Shown here: positions 49,101-60,084 of the stretch, piece after piece
How the letters are laid out: the number at the start of each line of letters is the position of its first letter
Position numbering within the stretch: the stretch's first letter is position 1
Translations under genes and position numbers: made by a program
NCBI GenBank assembly: GCA_018894105.1
Contig: CM032122.1
Coordinates: 30,597,404-30,661,403 of the forward strand
Reading direction: 5' to 3'
DNA from: Jacaranda mimosifolia
Taxonomy: Eukaryota; Streptophyta; Magnoliopsida; Lamiales; Bignoniaceae
DNA: 64,000 bases
Notes under the pieces: generated by a model
Seen by the model: the letters and a program-made list of their open reading frames with translations, nothing else
Told to the model about the DNA's origin: nothing
Databases searched by the model: none

Positions 49101-49689
49101 CAACAGAAATCAGAAAAAACAGTATGACATTTCTAAAACAATACCTCAAATTTCAATCTCATCAGCAACATAAAACCATTTAATCTTACCATCATAACAA
49201 AACAAGATCAATCAATTTCATAAAAACTAACCATTATCACATAAGCTAGAACCTACATCCAGTAAAGTGGAAATTTAACATCAAGAATCAAAAACATTAA
49301 AAAAAATATATATTATTAAAGGAAAATAATCCAGTCTCTGGCAAAAAATTATCAAAAGAACTTACAACCCAATAAGGCAGTGATTGAACAGTCTGGCTAA
49401 CAGCAAGCCATAGAACACCATAACCCAAGAAAGAAGCACAAACTCCAACAAGAAGAATAGCCCAAGGGGGGTACTTGTTGCAGGCTATGCCTGGAAGAAT
49501 GCCCACACTCTCTCCAATATCATTGGCCACTCCCAGAATTGTGAGCTGCTGCTGATTGAAGCCCAGAACGGATTTCAGGGAAGGTGAGTATAAAGGGAAG
49601 GTGTAACCATTTCCTGATGCTATTAGGACCCAAACCGCAGCCCCTAAGCCCACCCATGGCGGTCTGCTGCCTTCTTTTAGCGCAACCAT
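46135..49689 (-). CDS. Nodulin-like / MFS transporter (three exons)
   Basis: A 559-residue membrane carrier of the nodulin-like family (PF06813 N-terminal half, MFS-type C-terminal half; NFD4-like). Substrate not established in the family as far as I know. Exons on the minus strand: 49689-49366, 47753-46864, 46600-46135; GT/AG borders, phases consistent, sum 1,680 bases including the stop. Start MVALKEGSRPPWVGLGAAVW. Typical motifs: SGNGYTFPLYSPSLKSVLGF in the first helix region, GVANDIGESVGILPG, CIATNSSTWLGTAVLVTNMR, FPLSRGTVSGILKGYAGLSA, an acidic/basic central loop (GEGAVKKKRKPRRGEDFKFL), KADFWLLWFISFLGVGSGIT, and GICYGVQFGIMIPTVSELFG near the end. About twelve hydrophobic spans. The first intron is 1,612 bases and contains a local tandem duplication. 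Syntenic counterpart recalled: Arabidopsis At1g80530. Convergent with SAM copy 2. Confidence 0.93.
48511..49015. repeat. Tandem duplication inside MFS intron 1
   Basis: Two diverged copies, period about 225-245 bases: 'aatatttcaatttctcaa' at 48,534 and 48,757, 'agtagaagccataatt' at about 48,667 and 48,912, and 'gatttagttcaaattaagg' / 'gatttagctcaaattaagg' at their ends. Entirely intronic, no ORF. Confidence 0.75.
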
Positions 49690-49749
49690 ATTTCTTTTTT
49701 CTTTTTTCTTTCCCTTCTGGGAACAATGATTCTTGTGAATCTTGCACTA

Positions 49750-51196
49750 AAAATTGTTTTTGGTCTATTGAAAAAATGGAAAAGAAGAGTGAGAAGAAGC
49801 TAAATGGAGTGATTTAAATGGAAAACTGAGAGAAACGTGCAGCAATTTGGCTATGACAAATTTGAGTTAGGACAATGTCACTTTGTAGTGGAAAGGTCCA
49901 ATAAAAACGTGTCTTTATTGGAAGGGGTATTTTTGCCTCTTTTGAGAAGTGTTTTAAAAGTTCGTTAAAATTTAATTTTTTAATATTATAGAGATAAATA
50001 TAAGAACAATATCATTAAATAATTAATTCTTAAAAAATATTTTAATTATTATATGTCTACTAGATTTTTTAACTCTTTTTTTTTTTTTAATCTTTAAGTA
50101 GAAATACAACCAAACCCTTAAACTTATGTACATTTTCTATGCTCTTTTTTTTTTCCTCCTAGTTTGATTAATCGCAAATTTTTTTCTGACTTCCAATGAA
50201 AGGACTTCATCTTTGAATTCTCAAAAATAATCAATTTTAACTCTCTTTTTTTCTTTCTTTTTTATAATAAAAAAATACTTATCGAATGAACTTTCAATTG
50301 ATGTATTCTTTCATTAAGTTTCAATTTAAATATGATGTTATTTTCTTATTCTTCAAGGAGTACCTTTCATCTTTTTAGATTTGTGTCCTATTTTGAATAA
50401 AGTACTATAGTATAATAGCTGAAGCCTAAATGAGTAAAGTGTTACATTAGAATAGTTTGAGAGGGTTAAATATCTCTTTACCCCATTTTTCTCAAAATGA
50501 AAATTTTTGAATCGAGTATTTGAAACAAATACCGAGTTCTGAGTTTTTTGATAATATATATTATCTTTATCTTATTTTATAATATTATTACATTTTTATT
50601 TATCAATTTACAATATAATTCTCTATCAAAAAAAATAAAAAATTACAATATAATTAAATACATATTTAAATTAATGAATGTTGTGGAAATTTTCATACAT
50701 TACATAGACAAGTAGAAATCAGCAATAAAGGAATAACATATGAGATCTTCAAATGTCTATTCTCTTATGCCCAACTAACAATAAAATTTCCAAATAAAAT
50801 GTTGTAGCAGCCTCATGCCTCATGGGACAGGGTCAACTCATTCACTTAGACCTTTTTGTTTTTATTTTCAATTTTATTTTTTATTGTTATTATTTTTTAG
50901 TTTTTTTTTTTCCGAAAAAAAGAGACCTTTTGACATGGCATAAAATACTGATTATTAAATGTAAGTTTTTAATACAAAGATAGTGATTAGTTGATTTAAT
51001 TACTTTTTATGGCTCATTAATCAATTATACTGGTTTGAGAAATTATTATTTAATTTATTTTGAATTTCATTTTAATAAGACATATCATATTTAAATATTT
51101 TGTTAATTTTAATTATTTTAAATTAGTTAAACATTAATGCTATAGGTCCTACTTTGACTAAATAAATTACTAGCTTTGAATTTGATTTATTATAAA
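49750..51196. other. Upstream region of the MFS gene and AT-rich DNA
   Basis: The presumed promoter and leader of the MFS gene occupy about 49,690-49,960. I could not identify a clear TATA box. Beyond that the DNA is AT-rich without a recognised feature. Confidence 0.5.
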
Positions 51197-52109
51197 GGGC
51201 CGTTTGCTTAGTAGGATTGTGTAGGATAGATGTATAATCCCGTGCAATTAATTATTTGGTTATCACAATTAAATTCCATGGTAAATAAAGAGTCTAATAT
51301 TTTATCTTAAAGTGTTGGGATTATGTATCCCACCCTATTGGTGTGATTAATAATCCTATGATTAGAAATATTGAGATTAATATATCAAATGACAAAATTA
51401 TCCTTGCATATAAATTAAATATAGACTTAATTAACATCTATATATATATATATATATATTATCTCTCTAAAACTTGATTTATAGAACCAAGTTTTTAACA
51501 AAATACTAAACTATTTGAGCAATTAAATTTATTTTTATAAGATTATTTTATACAATATTTATCTAAAAAAATATAAGTTTTTTATATGAAAATTATTTCT
51601 TCTATGATAATAAGATTACATAAGTAAACTTTTTTATAAAAAAATTAAAAAATAAATAATATTTTTCAAATATAAATTTACACTTAACATAAATTTATTT
51701 TATAAAATTACAAACCAATGTCCATGAACATATTAAATATAAAATATTTTAATGCGAAATAAGTCAATGGTTTTATAAAATTCGAAAGTAATTTTTTTCA
51801 AAATAGAAATCAACTTTTTTTAAGTAATAATAAATTATAAACTATTTAAAAAAATAAAATAAAAATAGAGACTTACTCAGTACAATATTAGATATATTTA
51901 AACAATTTCAATGAAGATAATTCAATTATTAAAATAAGATTTGGATGAAATTGATATTTCACACTTATGATAAGTTACAATCCTAAGCAAAATTAGAATA
52001 CCTAAATTAGTAATCCAAACAAGCAAATAAAGTATTGATATATTTTTAAAATAAAAAATTTTACAATTATCAATCATATTCAATTCTATTATGACAAGCA
52101 AACGAGCCC
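51197..52109. mobile_element. Non-autonomous DNA element with GGGC...GCCC inverted ends (913 bp)
   Basis: Left GGGCCGTTTGCTTAGTA and right (reverse complement) GGGCTCGTTTGCTTGTCA are imperfect terminal inverted repeats. The next bases (left 'ggattgtgtagg', right 'ggattactaatttagg') suggest a second weaker match. No transposase. The flank is A-rich, so the target duplication cannot be called. Confidence 0.45.
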
Positions 52110-52639
52110 AAAATGGTTGATAAATAAATGCCAGATTATGAAATGTGAAGAAAAGAGAAATTGCTAGCCAGTGCTTACTGGAATTTGACCAGCCAACTTT
52201 GAAAAGTGCCCCTTGGACTTGGGCCACAATAGGGCTTCCAAATCATACATGGCTCCTAATGTGACTAATAAGATGCTACTTACTTTGAAATTGTTGGAAG
52301 TTAATTTGATAATTTTTGGGTTTGGTTGGTTGTAATTTTATTTTACTTATCTCTGTTTTTGGTGTTTTCAGTTTACTTTTAATTTGATATTGATTTTTAT
52401 GTGAAAAATGATAATGCAACTGATTGGGTAGTATAAAAATTTTGAGAAGAGATAAATTGAAAAGAATATCTTAATGTAATGAAACTAAATAATTAAATAT
52501 ATTATTATTTAGTTTATTGTCAGTCTCATTTTCTTGTTTATCTTTTATTAATTAAATATGTTGGAATAATTTTTTTTTCTTTTACGAACACATAAAAATA
52601 AAGAGTTCGTTGGGATTTGAATAATGACCTCATCTATAC

Positions 52640-55600
52640 TATTACTAGCATGTGTGTGGTGTGATGCACTGAAAAGAACTTTAATATTGAAATAATTTAT
52701 TATATAATAATATTTAATTTACTTCATGTGAATAAAACTGAATTGTAATTATTTTTAGTATTTAAAGAAACAAAATCAATTACTAATTAAATAAAATAAT
52801 ATGAATACTTCAATTTAAAGATATTATGTTTGAAGATAATTTGTATTTAAATATTATTAACTCTAATTTTATAAATTATACAAAAAAAAATTAAATGATA
52901 AAATTTAAAAAAAAAATGAAAGAATTAAGAAAATAAAAGTAGAGTAGAATATTTAACTAAATACGCTTTTTAAATTAGATATATATATATACACACACAC
53001 ACACATACATATTTTGATATGATAAGTAAGCAATAATTTTTTTAAAATATAAAGTTTTTTTTTTATATGAATTCTTAATGATGTGGAAGTTACAGTTACA
53101 ATTTTCATGACATTTAAGATTTTTAAATATTAAGTATTTTTTTGTTATAGTAAATCCGTAAACATCTTTATACTTTGTCTATGAAAATAACTTACATTAG
53201 GTTATTATTGATAACTAATTCAGTGCGTAGCCTGTAATATGTAATCTTTGTGAACTAAAATATCTCTTATTATTCTATATAACTCTAATACGTAAAATTT
53301 ATTTATATTTATTTATATATGTAGTTATTTTATTATTTTTAAAATTATCAAATAACATATAATATGTACATGAATAAAATAATAAGTAAATTTTCAATAT
53401 TCAATCCAAGATAAAATATCACTATCTTATATATAAGTTTCTTCTACAGATATATAGATATGTATAGATAATTAAATGAATATTTACTTTTAGTCAAACT
53501 TTTTTTATCCGACACCATTAATCTATGTAAAAATATTTTTTATGATTTATTATAAGAAAAAAATATTAAAATAAAGTTAGGCGATATAATTTTAAAATTA
53601 TTTAACTAAATATATTAAAAATATAAAAATTGATATTATTTGCTATATAAGTAGTCATTTATAAAACTTTTAAAAGTTTTCAATTATATCAACTATATGT
53701 ATGTCCCATATAAAAGAACTTATTTCAAATAATTGAAAATGAGTTCTGTATTATATTGCTAAAAAATTAAAATGATTTAAATTAATAATATAAAAATAAA
53801 CTTCAAAGTTTATAATTGTTGCAAGAAGAAACTTTTCATATTTGAAATATTATTCAAATTAAATTATTTGTTATAATCTATATATATATATAGTTTTATC
53901 TAAAAATATTTTACATATCTAAAAAATAATATTATAAAAAATAATTAAATTTTAAATATTTTGATAAATTAAGCTCTTACACATTAGTTAAATTATAATT
54001 ATTCATTTCTCAAACTTCTAGCTCTTTAATAAAAAAATATGAAATATTATTAAATATATTTTGACTTTTGAATAAAAAAAATTAGAGATAAGATACAATC
54101 ATATTAGTTAGAGATAATAATCAACAACTAATGAAATTTTTTAATTGGCCAATGGCTAATTCTTAAAATTTTGAGCATTTTATTCAATTGAAAAATTTTC
54201 ATTGGTTGTTTACTTATTTTTATATTTTATTTTAATACGATCAACTTATCTATTATAATTAAAATATCATATTGTGTTTATTCAAAACTGCAATATATAT
54301 TCTTATCTCATAAGATAATCCAAAAAATATCTATAATCATATTTTTATCTCACTAAATAAGTTTATAATTTAAAAAATATTTTATAAGTATCATATGAAG
54401 TACTCTCATCACAAATTCTATCTTATAAATTTAATTTATCATAAGATTAATAGATAAATATTTCATTTATTTTATATATAAATTTTGTTATTCTACAATT
54501 ATTCTTTTTACATTTTAGCTCTACATTATTCGTAACAGAATTCTCTATTTTTAATTGTAGGACTTTTTTCCTCAATTAGCATAATATAATGATGTTTTTT
54601 TTCTTTTTAATTAATTTAAAGTTCATTTCGTAGAAAATTTTTAATATTTCTTAAACGCATCTTTATATTATAATTTAGATACTTTTCTAATATATTTAAA
54701 TATTTTATCATTAATATTATTACTTTATTATTTCCTCAATATTTATCTAAAATTAAAGTTCTTATGACAAACTTAGAATTGTAATTTTTATATTACTTAA
54801 AGCACTATCAGCATGTAGTACTTTTTTATGTCAATTAATTACATTTTATATATTTATTTTCAATGGTATTTTCAAATATTTGTGTATGTTCATATAAGAA
54901 TTTATATTCGATATTGAATTTTTATTTTATTATTATTATTTTAGTTGCAACTCTCTCGATTTATCTATATAAAAAAATTATATATACATCATATTTGAAT
55001 AATGCACTTCAAATAATGTGATGTTATGAAAATTTAAAATATTATAATTTTATTAAGTTGTTGAAATTATTCTAATTTTCTTATTAAATGAATGAAGAAA
55101 TACTATATATTTTTTTTATAAAAAATATTCATTAAATTTATTAGCACTTGATTTATCCATTTCTAATTATGTACAAACTACTTAGTGAATTAGTTATCAA
55201 ATAATTAATACCTAATGTAAGCTATTTTCATGGATAAAGTACAAAGAGATTCTATATTTACTATAACAAAAATTATTTACCATTAAAAATTCTCAAAATA
55301 TCATGAAAATTGTAACTATAACTTCCACATTATTAACAAACCATACAAAAAAGCTTTGTATTAGAAAAGAAATTATTTGCTTATCTATCATATCAAAATA
55401 TGTATGTATAAATATATATATAATTTATAAGGCATATTTAGTAAAATATTTTGTGCTATTTTTATTTTCTTAATTCTTTTATTTATTTATTGTTAAATTT
55501 TATCATTTTATAAATTTTTGTGTAATTTATAAACTTGAAGCGAGCAGTTCTTGATATTCTACAACTTATTAAGTATAAATTATCTTCAAACATAATATTT

Positions 55601-55780
55601 TTAATTGAAATATTTATATTATTTTATTTAATTACTATTTTTTTTTTATGAAATGCTAAAAATAATTACAGTTCATGTTTTAATCAGATGAAGTAAAATA
55701 AATATATTATTTAAAATAAGTTATTTTAATCACATAATTATTTTCGGTACATCGCACTAGACACATACTAATACTTATAT
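52640..55780. mobile_element. Large inverted-repeat element, arms about 590 bp
   Basis: Left arm about 52,643-53,235, right arm about 55,183-55,775 in reverse complement. Matching landmarks: 'tttacttcatgtgaataaaa' / 'tttacttcatctgattaaaa', 'aatattatgtttgaagataa' in both arms, 'tatcatatcaaaatatgtat' against 'atacatattttgatatgata', and 'cattaggttattattgataa' / 'cattaggtattaattatttg'. Termini ('ctattactagcatgtg' / 'gtattagtatgtgt', each followed by a 'gtg.gatg.ac' palindrome) recall Helitron 5' ends, but long inverted arms fit a Mutator-like element better. The 1.95 kb centre is very AT-rich with no gene. Confidence 0.6.
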
Positions 55781-57826
55781 ATGAGAGCAATGTCACTAGG
55801 CTAACTGGCCATTCTCGTTGAAATAAAAAATTATTATCAAAATTTAGTGTGAATCCCATGTTGGGGAGGCTAGAAGAGAAATTTGTAATTTAATTAGTTA
55901 GTGAGTTATATTTAAATAACAAACTATTATCAAATTTAGCTGGACCTATTATAATGGACTGATAGGAAAATATATATATATTTTGAATATAATCATTTTT
56001 GAATAAATATTATTCAGTTGCTATTTGATTACAATTTATATTGAAAACGAGAAAAATATTGTATTTTTTGTAATAAACAAATATATACCACGTTGAATGG
56101 TCATTGGTTGGCATGTGAACCAATATTTTATTGTGAATTAAAAAAGATTATAGGCCAAAGAGCTTAATATTAAAGAGTTCACACCAAAAGCTTCAAAATT
56201 GTTAATATGTACTTTCTTCAACTTGATCTCACAATAATTGCATTATCCGTGGACTTTGAATTTAAATGGAAAATCATATTATAGTTTTATCAATCCATCA
56301 TCATCCATTTTCTTACATAATCTATTAAATATTTAGCCTTTTTTATCTATGTGTTATCGAATAATGTATTTAAAATGTTTTTATTTTATATTCAACTAAT
56401 CCTTATAAATACAAAATGCATATAGTAACTAGCATTGACAACTCATTTACTCTATACTTCGTTGTTACTATTTTATTATAACTATTTATTTTTTATATAA
56501 AATTTAAATAAATATTTTGGAATTATTAAAAAATTTAGTATTATCTAGTAAAATAATTATATACTTTTACTTATTTCATACTATAAAAATTTTAGTACAC
56601 ATACATAGAGTGAGTCAAATTAGTTAGTTCTTAATGAATTTTAAGGAATGTTTAGTTGTTTTTTTTAAAGAAAATCTTTCCATTTTTTATTACTCAAAAA
56701 TTAAAGTCCAAATGTATTTAATTTGTGTTACCCATTTCCATTAAAAATACTAATTATTTTTTATTTTCGATTCTCATACCTGTTCCTACCATTCTATTGT
56801 TACATGCATATGAATGAAATTAAGTTTAATATAAATTAAGTAGATAAAGGGTCCGACAGTACTCACTCCAAGATTATTAAAATATTTATAGGATTTGAAA
56901 AAGAAATGTGTCTTTTCACAATAAAGAATCACAAAGATATATTTTCATCTTCTACGTACATATATATCATACTCAACATTTTCATACAACTAATCCAATA
57001 TGTTCTCGTTTTCCTACAAAAGTCAAATACAACCTTTTCAACCCTTAAAAAAAATGATGAAAATATACACAAACAATCCCTCAACGAGATTCAAATCTTA
57101 ACAAATTAATTAATGATAATTTATCAAATCAACATTGTCTTTTATACTTATATGTGTGAGTTTCGATGTTCGAACCTTAACAAATCATTTATTTACATAT
57201 ATACGTGTGTAAATAAAAAAATCACCAATCAAATATATTTTCATTTTAACCAAAAAATAAAGTAAAACATATTCCAACTTTTAAAAACAGTGAAACTAAA
57301 AGTATAGGTTGGAAATATAAAAAAAAAAAAAATTAATCTTTTGAAATTATTACATCAACACAATATATATATGTATGTATGTATATCTTTTAATTATTCT
57401 TTTGATATAAATATATATTATATTTCAACTTTTTTACTATATATGACAATAATAACATATAAAAATATATCTGCAATAGAAGAGAGTCTACTCAAACATA
57501 AAAGGAAACATACTTAATTTCATGCTTCACATGCATATTAATTTCCAACTATTTCCTCAAATTACAGTAAGTTTCCAAAACATTTGACTTAAAAAACACT
57601 TCAAAACAAAAGCAAATAAACAAACCCTTAATTTTTAATTGCACGTGCAAAACATTTCTTATAAAAAATAAAATTAATTAGTTAATTATTTAGCTGTAAT
57701 TAATGCTTTAGTTGACTTAGCTAGCTCATGTTGCATGCACCAAGTTATGTTGAATAAACTTCTCTCTCTATATATGACTCAATTATCCTATGAAACTTCA
57801 AATCTTGCATAACAAAGAATTCAAAT
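55781..57826. other. AT-rich intergenic DNA, nothing recognised
   Basis: No gene or clear element. 57,120-57,200 has a weak SINE-like 'gatgttcgaacctt' segment. The last 150 bases are the presumed old promoter/leader of the DUF247 locus. Confidence 0.5.
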
Positions 57827-58137
57827 ATGTCTTAATCTCAACATCCCAAATTGAGTTCGAGTACAAACTCGAACAACAACTTGAACCCAAATCCAATATT
57901 CGACAAAAACCAATGGGTTATTCACATTCGTAGAACCCTAGATGAAGATCTTGAAGAAGATACAGAAACCCCAGTTCACATCTTCATTGTCCCCAAAACC
58001 CTAATGGCCATTCATACAGATTCTTACATCCCACAACAAGTCACAATTGGGCCGTACCATTGTACCTGGGCCGAGACTCATGAGATGGAGAGGTACAAGC
58101 TTGTTGCTGCCAAAGGCATCAGAAAGAGTTCAAGAAT

Positions 58138-60004
58138 GGGAAAAATGCATTTTTAATCCTCTAACTATGACCATTTGCAAAAAAAGGATATTATGATTTT
58201 GCGTTTTCCGATTTGGTCCACTCCGGCGACCAATTTCGCACATTTGGTACAAATTTCCTCAATTTGAGGACAATTAGCCGGAATTTACACAAAATTTGGT
58301 TGGAAATTCACATGTGCCATGCATGTGACCTTCAATTTGGGGGTTTCTCGCCACGTGTCCGTATTTGCCACATTGGCATGCTTTGCTGGTCATATGCCTC
58401 GCCACATCAGCTGCCACGTGTAATGAATGCCACATCATCTAAAACCATGAAAAATTGCTTTTGTCTAGACTCGAACCCAAGACCTTCATCATGCAAAAAT
58501 AACACCACAACCATTGCACCACCCGAACATATGGCATTGAGGGCCATTTTACTACATATGACTATGTCTGAACATTTGTAAATTAAAAAAAAATAATTCT
58601 GAATTGAAAGAAATAAGTTTATTACAAATATTTTTTTTCTCGATTGAAAAAAATATTTTTTGAAATGGATAAATTTTAAATTTTCATAAATTATCATAAA
58701 AATGATAATTTGTTATAATTATCATAAATTTTTTTTGATAATTTTTATTAAATTAATTTCAACAAAATCTGAATTAAAAGGAATAATTACAAATTAATTA
58801 AAACAAAGACAAAAAAATGTTTTTATTAGTTTAGTTTTCATTACCAAAAATTATTTTAATTTTTATAATATTATACAAAATTAAACAATTACCAGTAATT
58901 TTTAATTTTTTTTTTGGTAATTGTTTTATTTTAACAAAAAAATACTAGTAATTGTTTAATTTTTATTACCAAGTTAATTAAAAATAATTACTGGTAATTG
59001 TTTAATTTTGTTAATTTAATAATTTTTGGTAATTTAATTTTTATTAAAATTAAATTTCATTACCAAAATTTACTTGTCATTTTATAAAAATTAAAATTTA
59101 ATTTTTTACTGGTAATGAAAGTTAAATTGAAAAAAATTATTTTATAATTTTTAACAAAAGTTAAATTTTAATTTTTAATAAAAATGAAAACGAAACTAAT
59201 AAAAACATTTTTTGTCTTTGTTTTAATTAATTTGTAATTATTCCTTTTAATTCAGATTTTGTTGAAATTAATTTAATAAAAATTATAAAAAAAATTTATG
59301 ATAATTATAACAAAATTATCATTTTTATGATAATTTATGAAAATTTAAAATTTATCCATTTCAAAAAATATTTTTTTCAATCTAGAAAAAAAATATTTGT
59401 AATAAACTTATTTCTTTCAATTTAGATTTTTTTTGTTTAATTTACAAATGTGTTATGCATTTTCAGATATAGTCATATATAGTAAAATGGCCCTCAATGC
59501 CATATGTTGGAGTGGTGCAGTGGTTGTTGTGTTATTTTTGCATGATGAAGGTCTTGGGTTCGAGTCTAGGCAAGCAATTTTTCATGGTTTTAGATAATGA
59601 GGTGTTCATTACATGTGAAAGCTGATGTGGTGAGGCATATGACCAGCAAAGCATGCCAATGTGGCAAATATGGACACGTGGCGAGAAACCCCCAAATTGG
59701 AGGTCACATGCATGGCACATGTGAATTTCCGGCCAGATTTTGTGTAAATTCCGGCTAATTGTCATTAAATTGCGGAAAATTACACGTGGAAGCTGATGTG
59801 GCGAGGCATATGACCAGCAAAGCATGCCAATGTGGCAAATATGGACACGTGGCGAGAAACCCCCAAATTGGAGGTCACATGCATGGCACATGTGAATTTC
59901 CGGCCAGATTTTGTGTAAATTCCGGCTAATTGTCATTAAATTGTGGAAATTTGTACCAAATGTGCGAAATTGATCGCCGGCTCGATTTTTACTAGATTGT
60001 CCAC
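58138..60004. mobile_element. Foldback element in the DUF247 locus
   Basis: Two long inverted arms, 58,223 to about 59,010 and about 59,020 to 59,980, meet almost without a spacer. Landmarks are mirrored: 'ccggcgaccaatttcgcaca' against 'gtgcgaaattgatcgccgg', 'gccacgtgtccgtatttgcc' against 'ggcaaatatggacacgtggc'. Each arm carries a tRNA-like module (plus strand 59,507-59,575: A-box-like TGGTGCAGTGG, B-box-like GGGTTCGAGTC; inverse at 58,458-58,535). The left terminus GGGAAAAATGCATTTTTAA is Mutator-MITE-like. The right end lacks its inverse. Possible target duplication 'caagaatg' / 'caagatg' at 58,131 and 60,004. Several ORFs here are by-products of the repeat. Confidence 0.75.
59612..59953. 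repeat. 171 bp tandem duplication in the right foldback arm
   Basis: 'agctgatgtgg.gaggcatat' starts at 59,620 and again at 59,791 (period 171). The two units are nearly identical through 'attgtcattaaattg.gg'. The left arm has a single unit, so the duplication came after the inverted repeat formed. Confidence 0.85.
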
Positions 60005-60032
60005 AAGATGTTGGAGTTTGAGGTTCTTGAAC

Positions 60033-60084
60033 GGGAAAAATGTATTTTTAGTCTTCTAATTATGACCATATGCGAAAAAAGGAT
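60033..60084 (+). repeat. 52 bp direct copy of the foldback terminus, within the DUF247 frame
   Basis: Matches 58,138-58,189 at 46 of 52 positions by eye (gggaaaaatg.attttta.tc...aaaaaaggat), in the same orientation. It lies inside the DUF247 reading frame without a stop, inserting about 16 residues before RIRSSYHK. Probably a solo terminus of the same element family. Confidence 0.65.

Noticed and set aside
57851..57853. TTG as a natural start of the DUF247 protein
   Set aside because: Plant nuclear genes rarely start at TTG. An in-frame ATG 24 bases upstream followed by a stop is better read as a nonsense lesion.
59507..59575. Possible tRNA gene (A and B box present)
   Set aside because: No complete cloverleaf can be formed, and an inverted copy lies in the other foldback arm; better explained as a SINE module.
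59532..59936. 134-codon minus ORF with internal repeats, and the similar ORF at 58,213-58,581
   Set aside because: Both are translations of the foldback arms and the 171 bp duplication; no protein family recognised.
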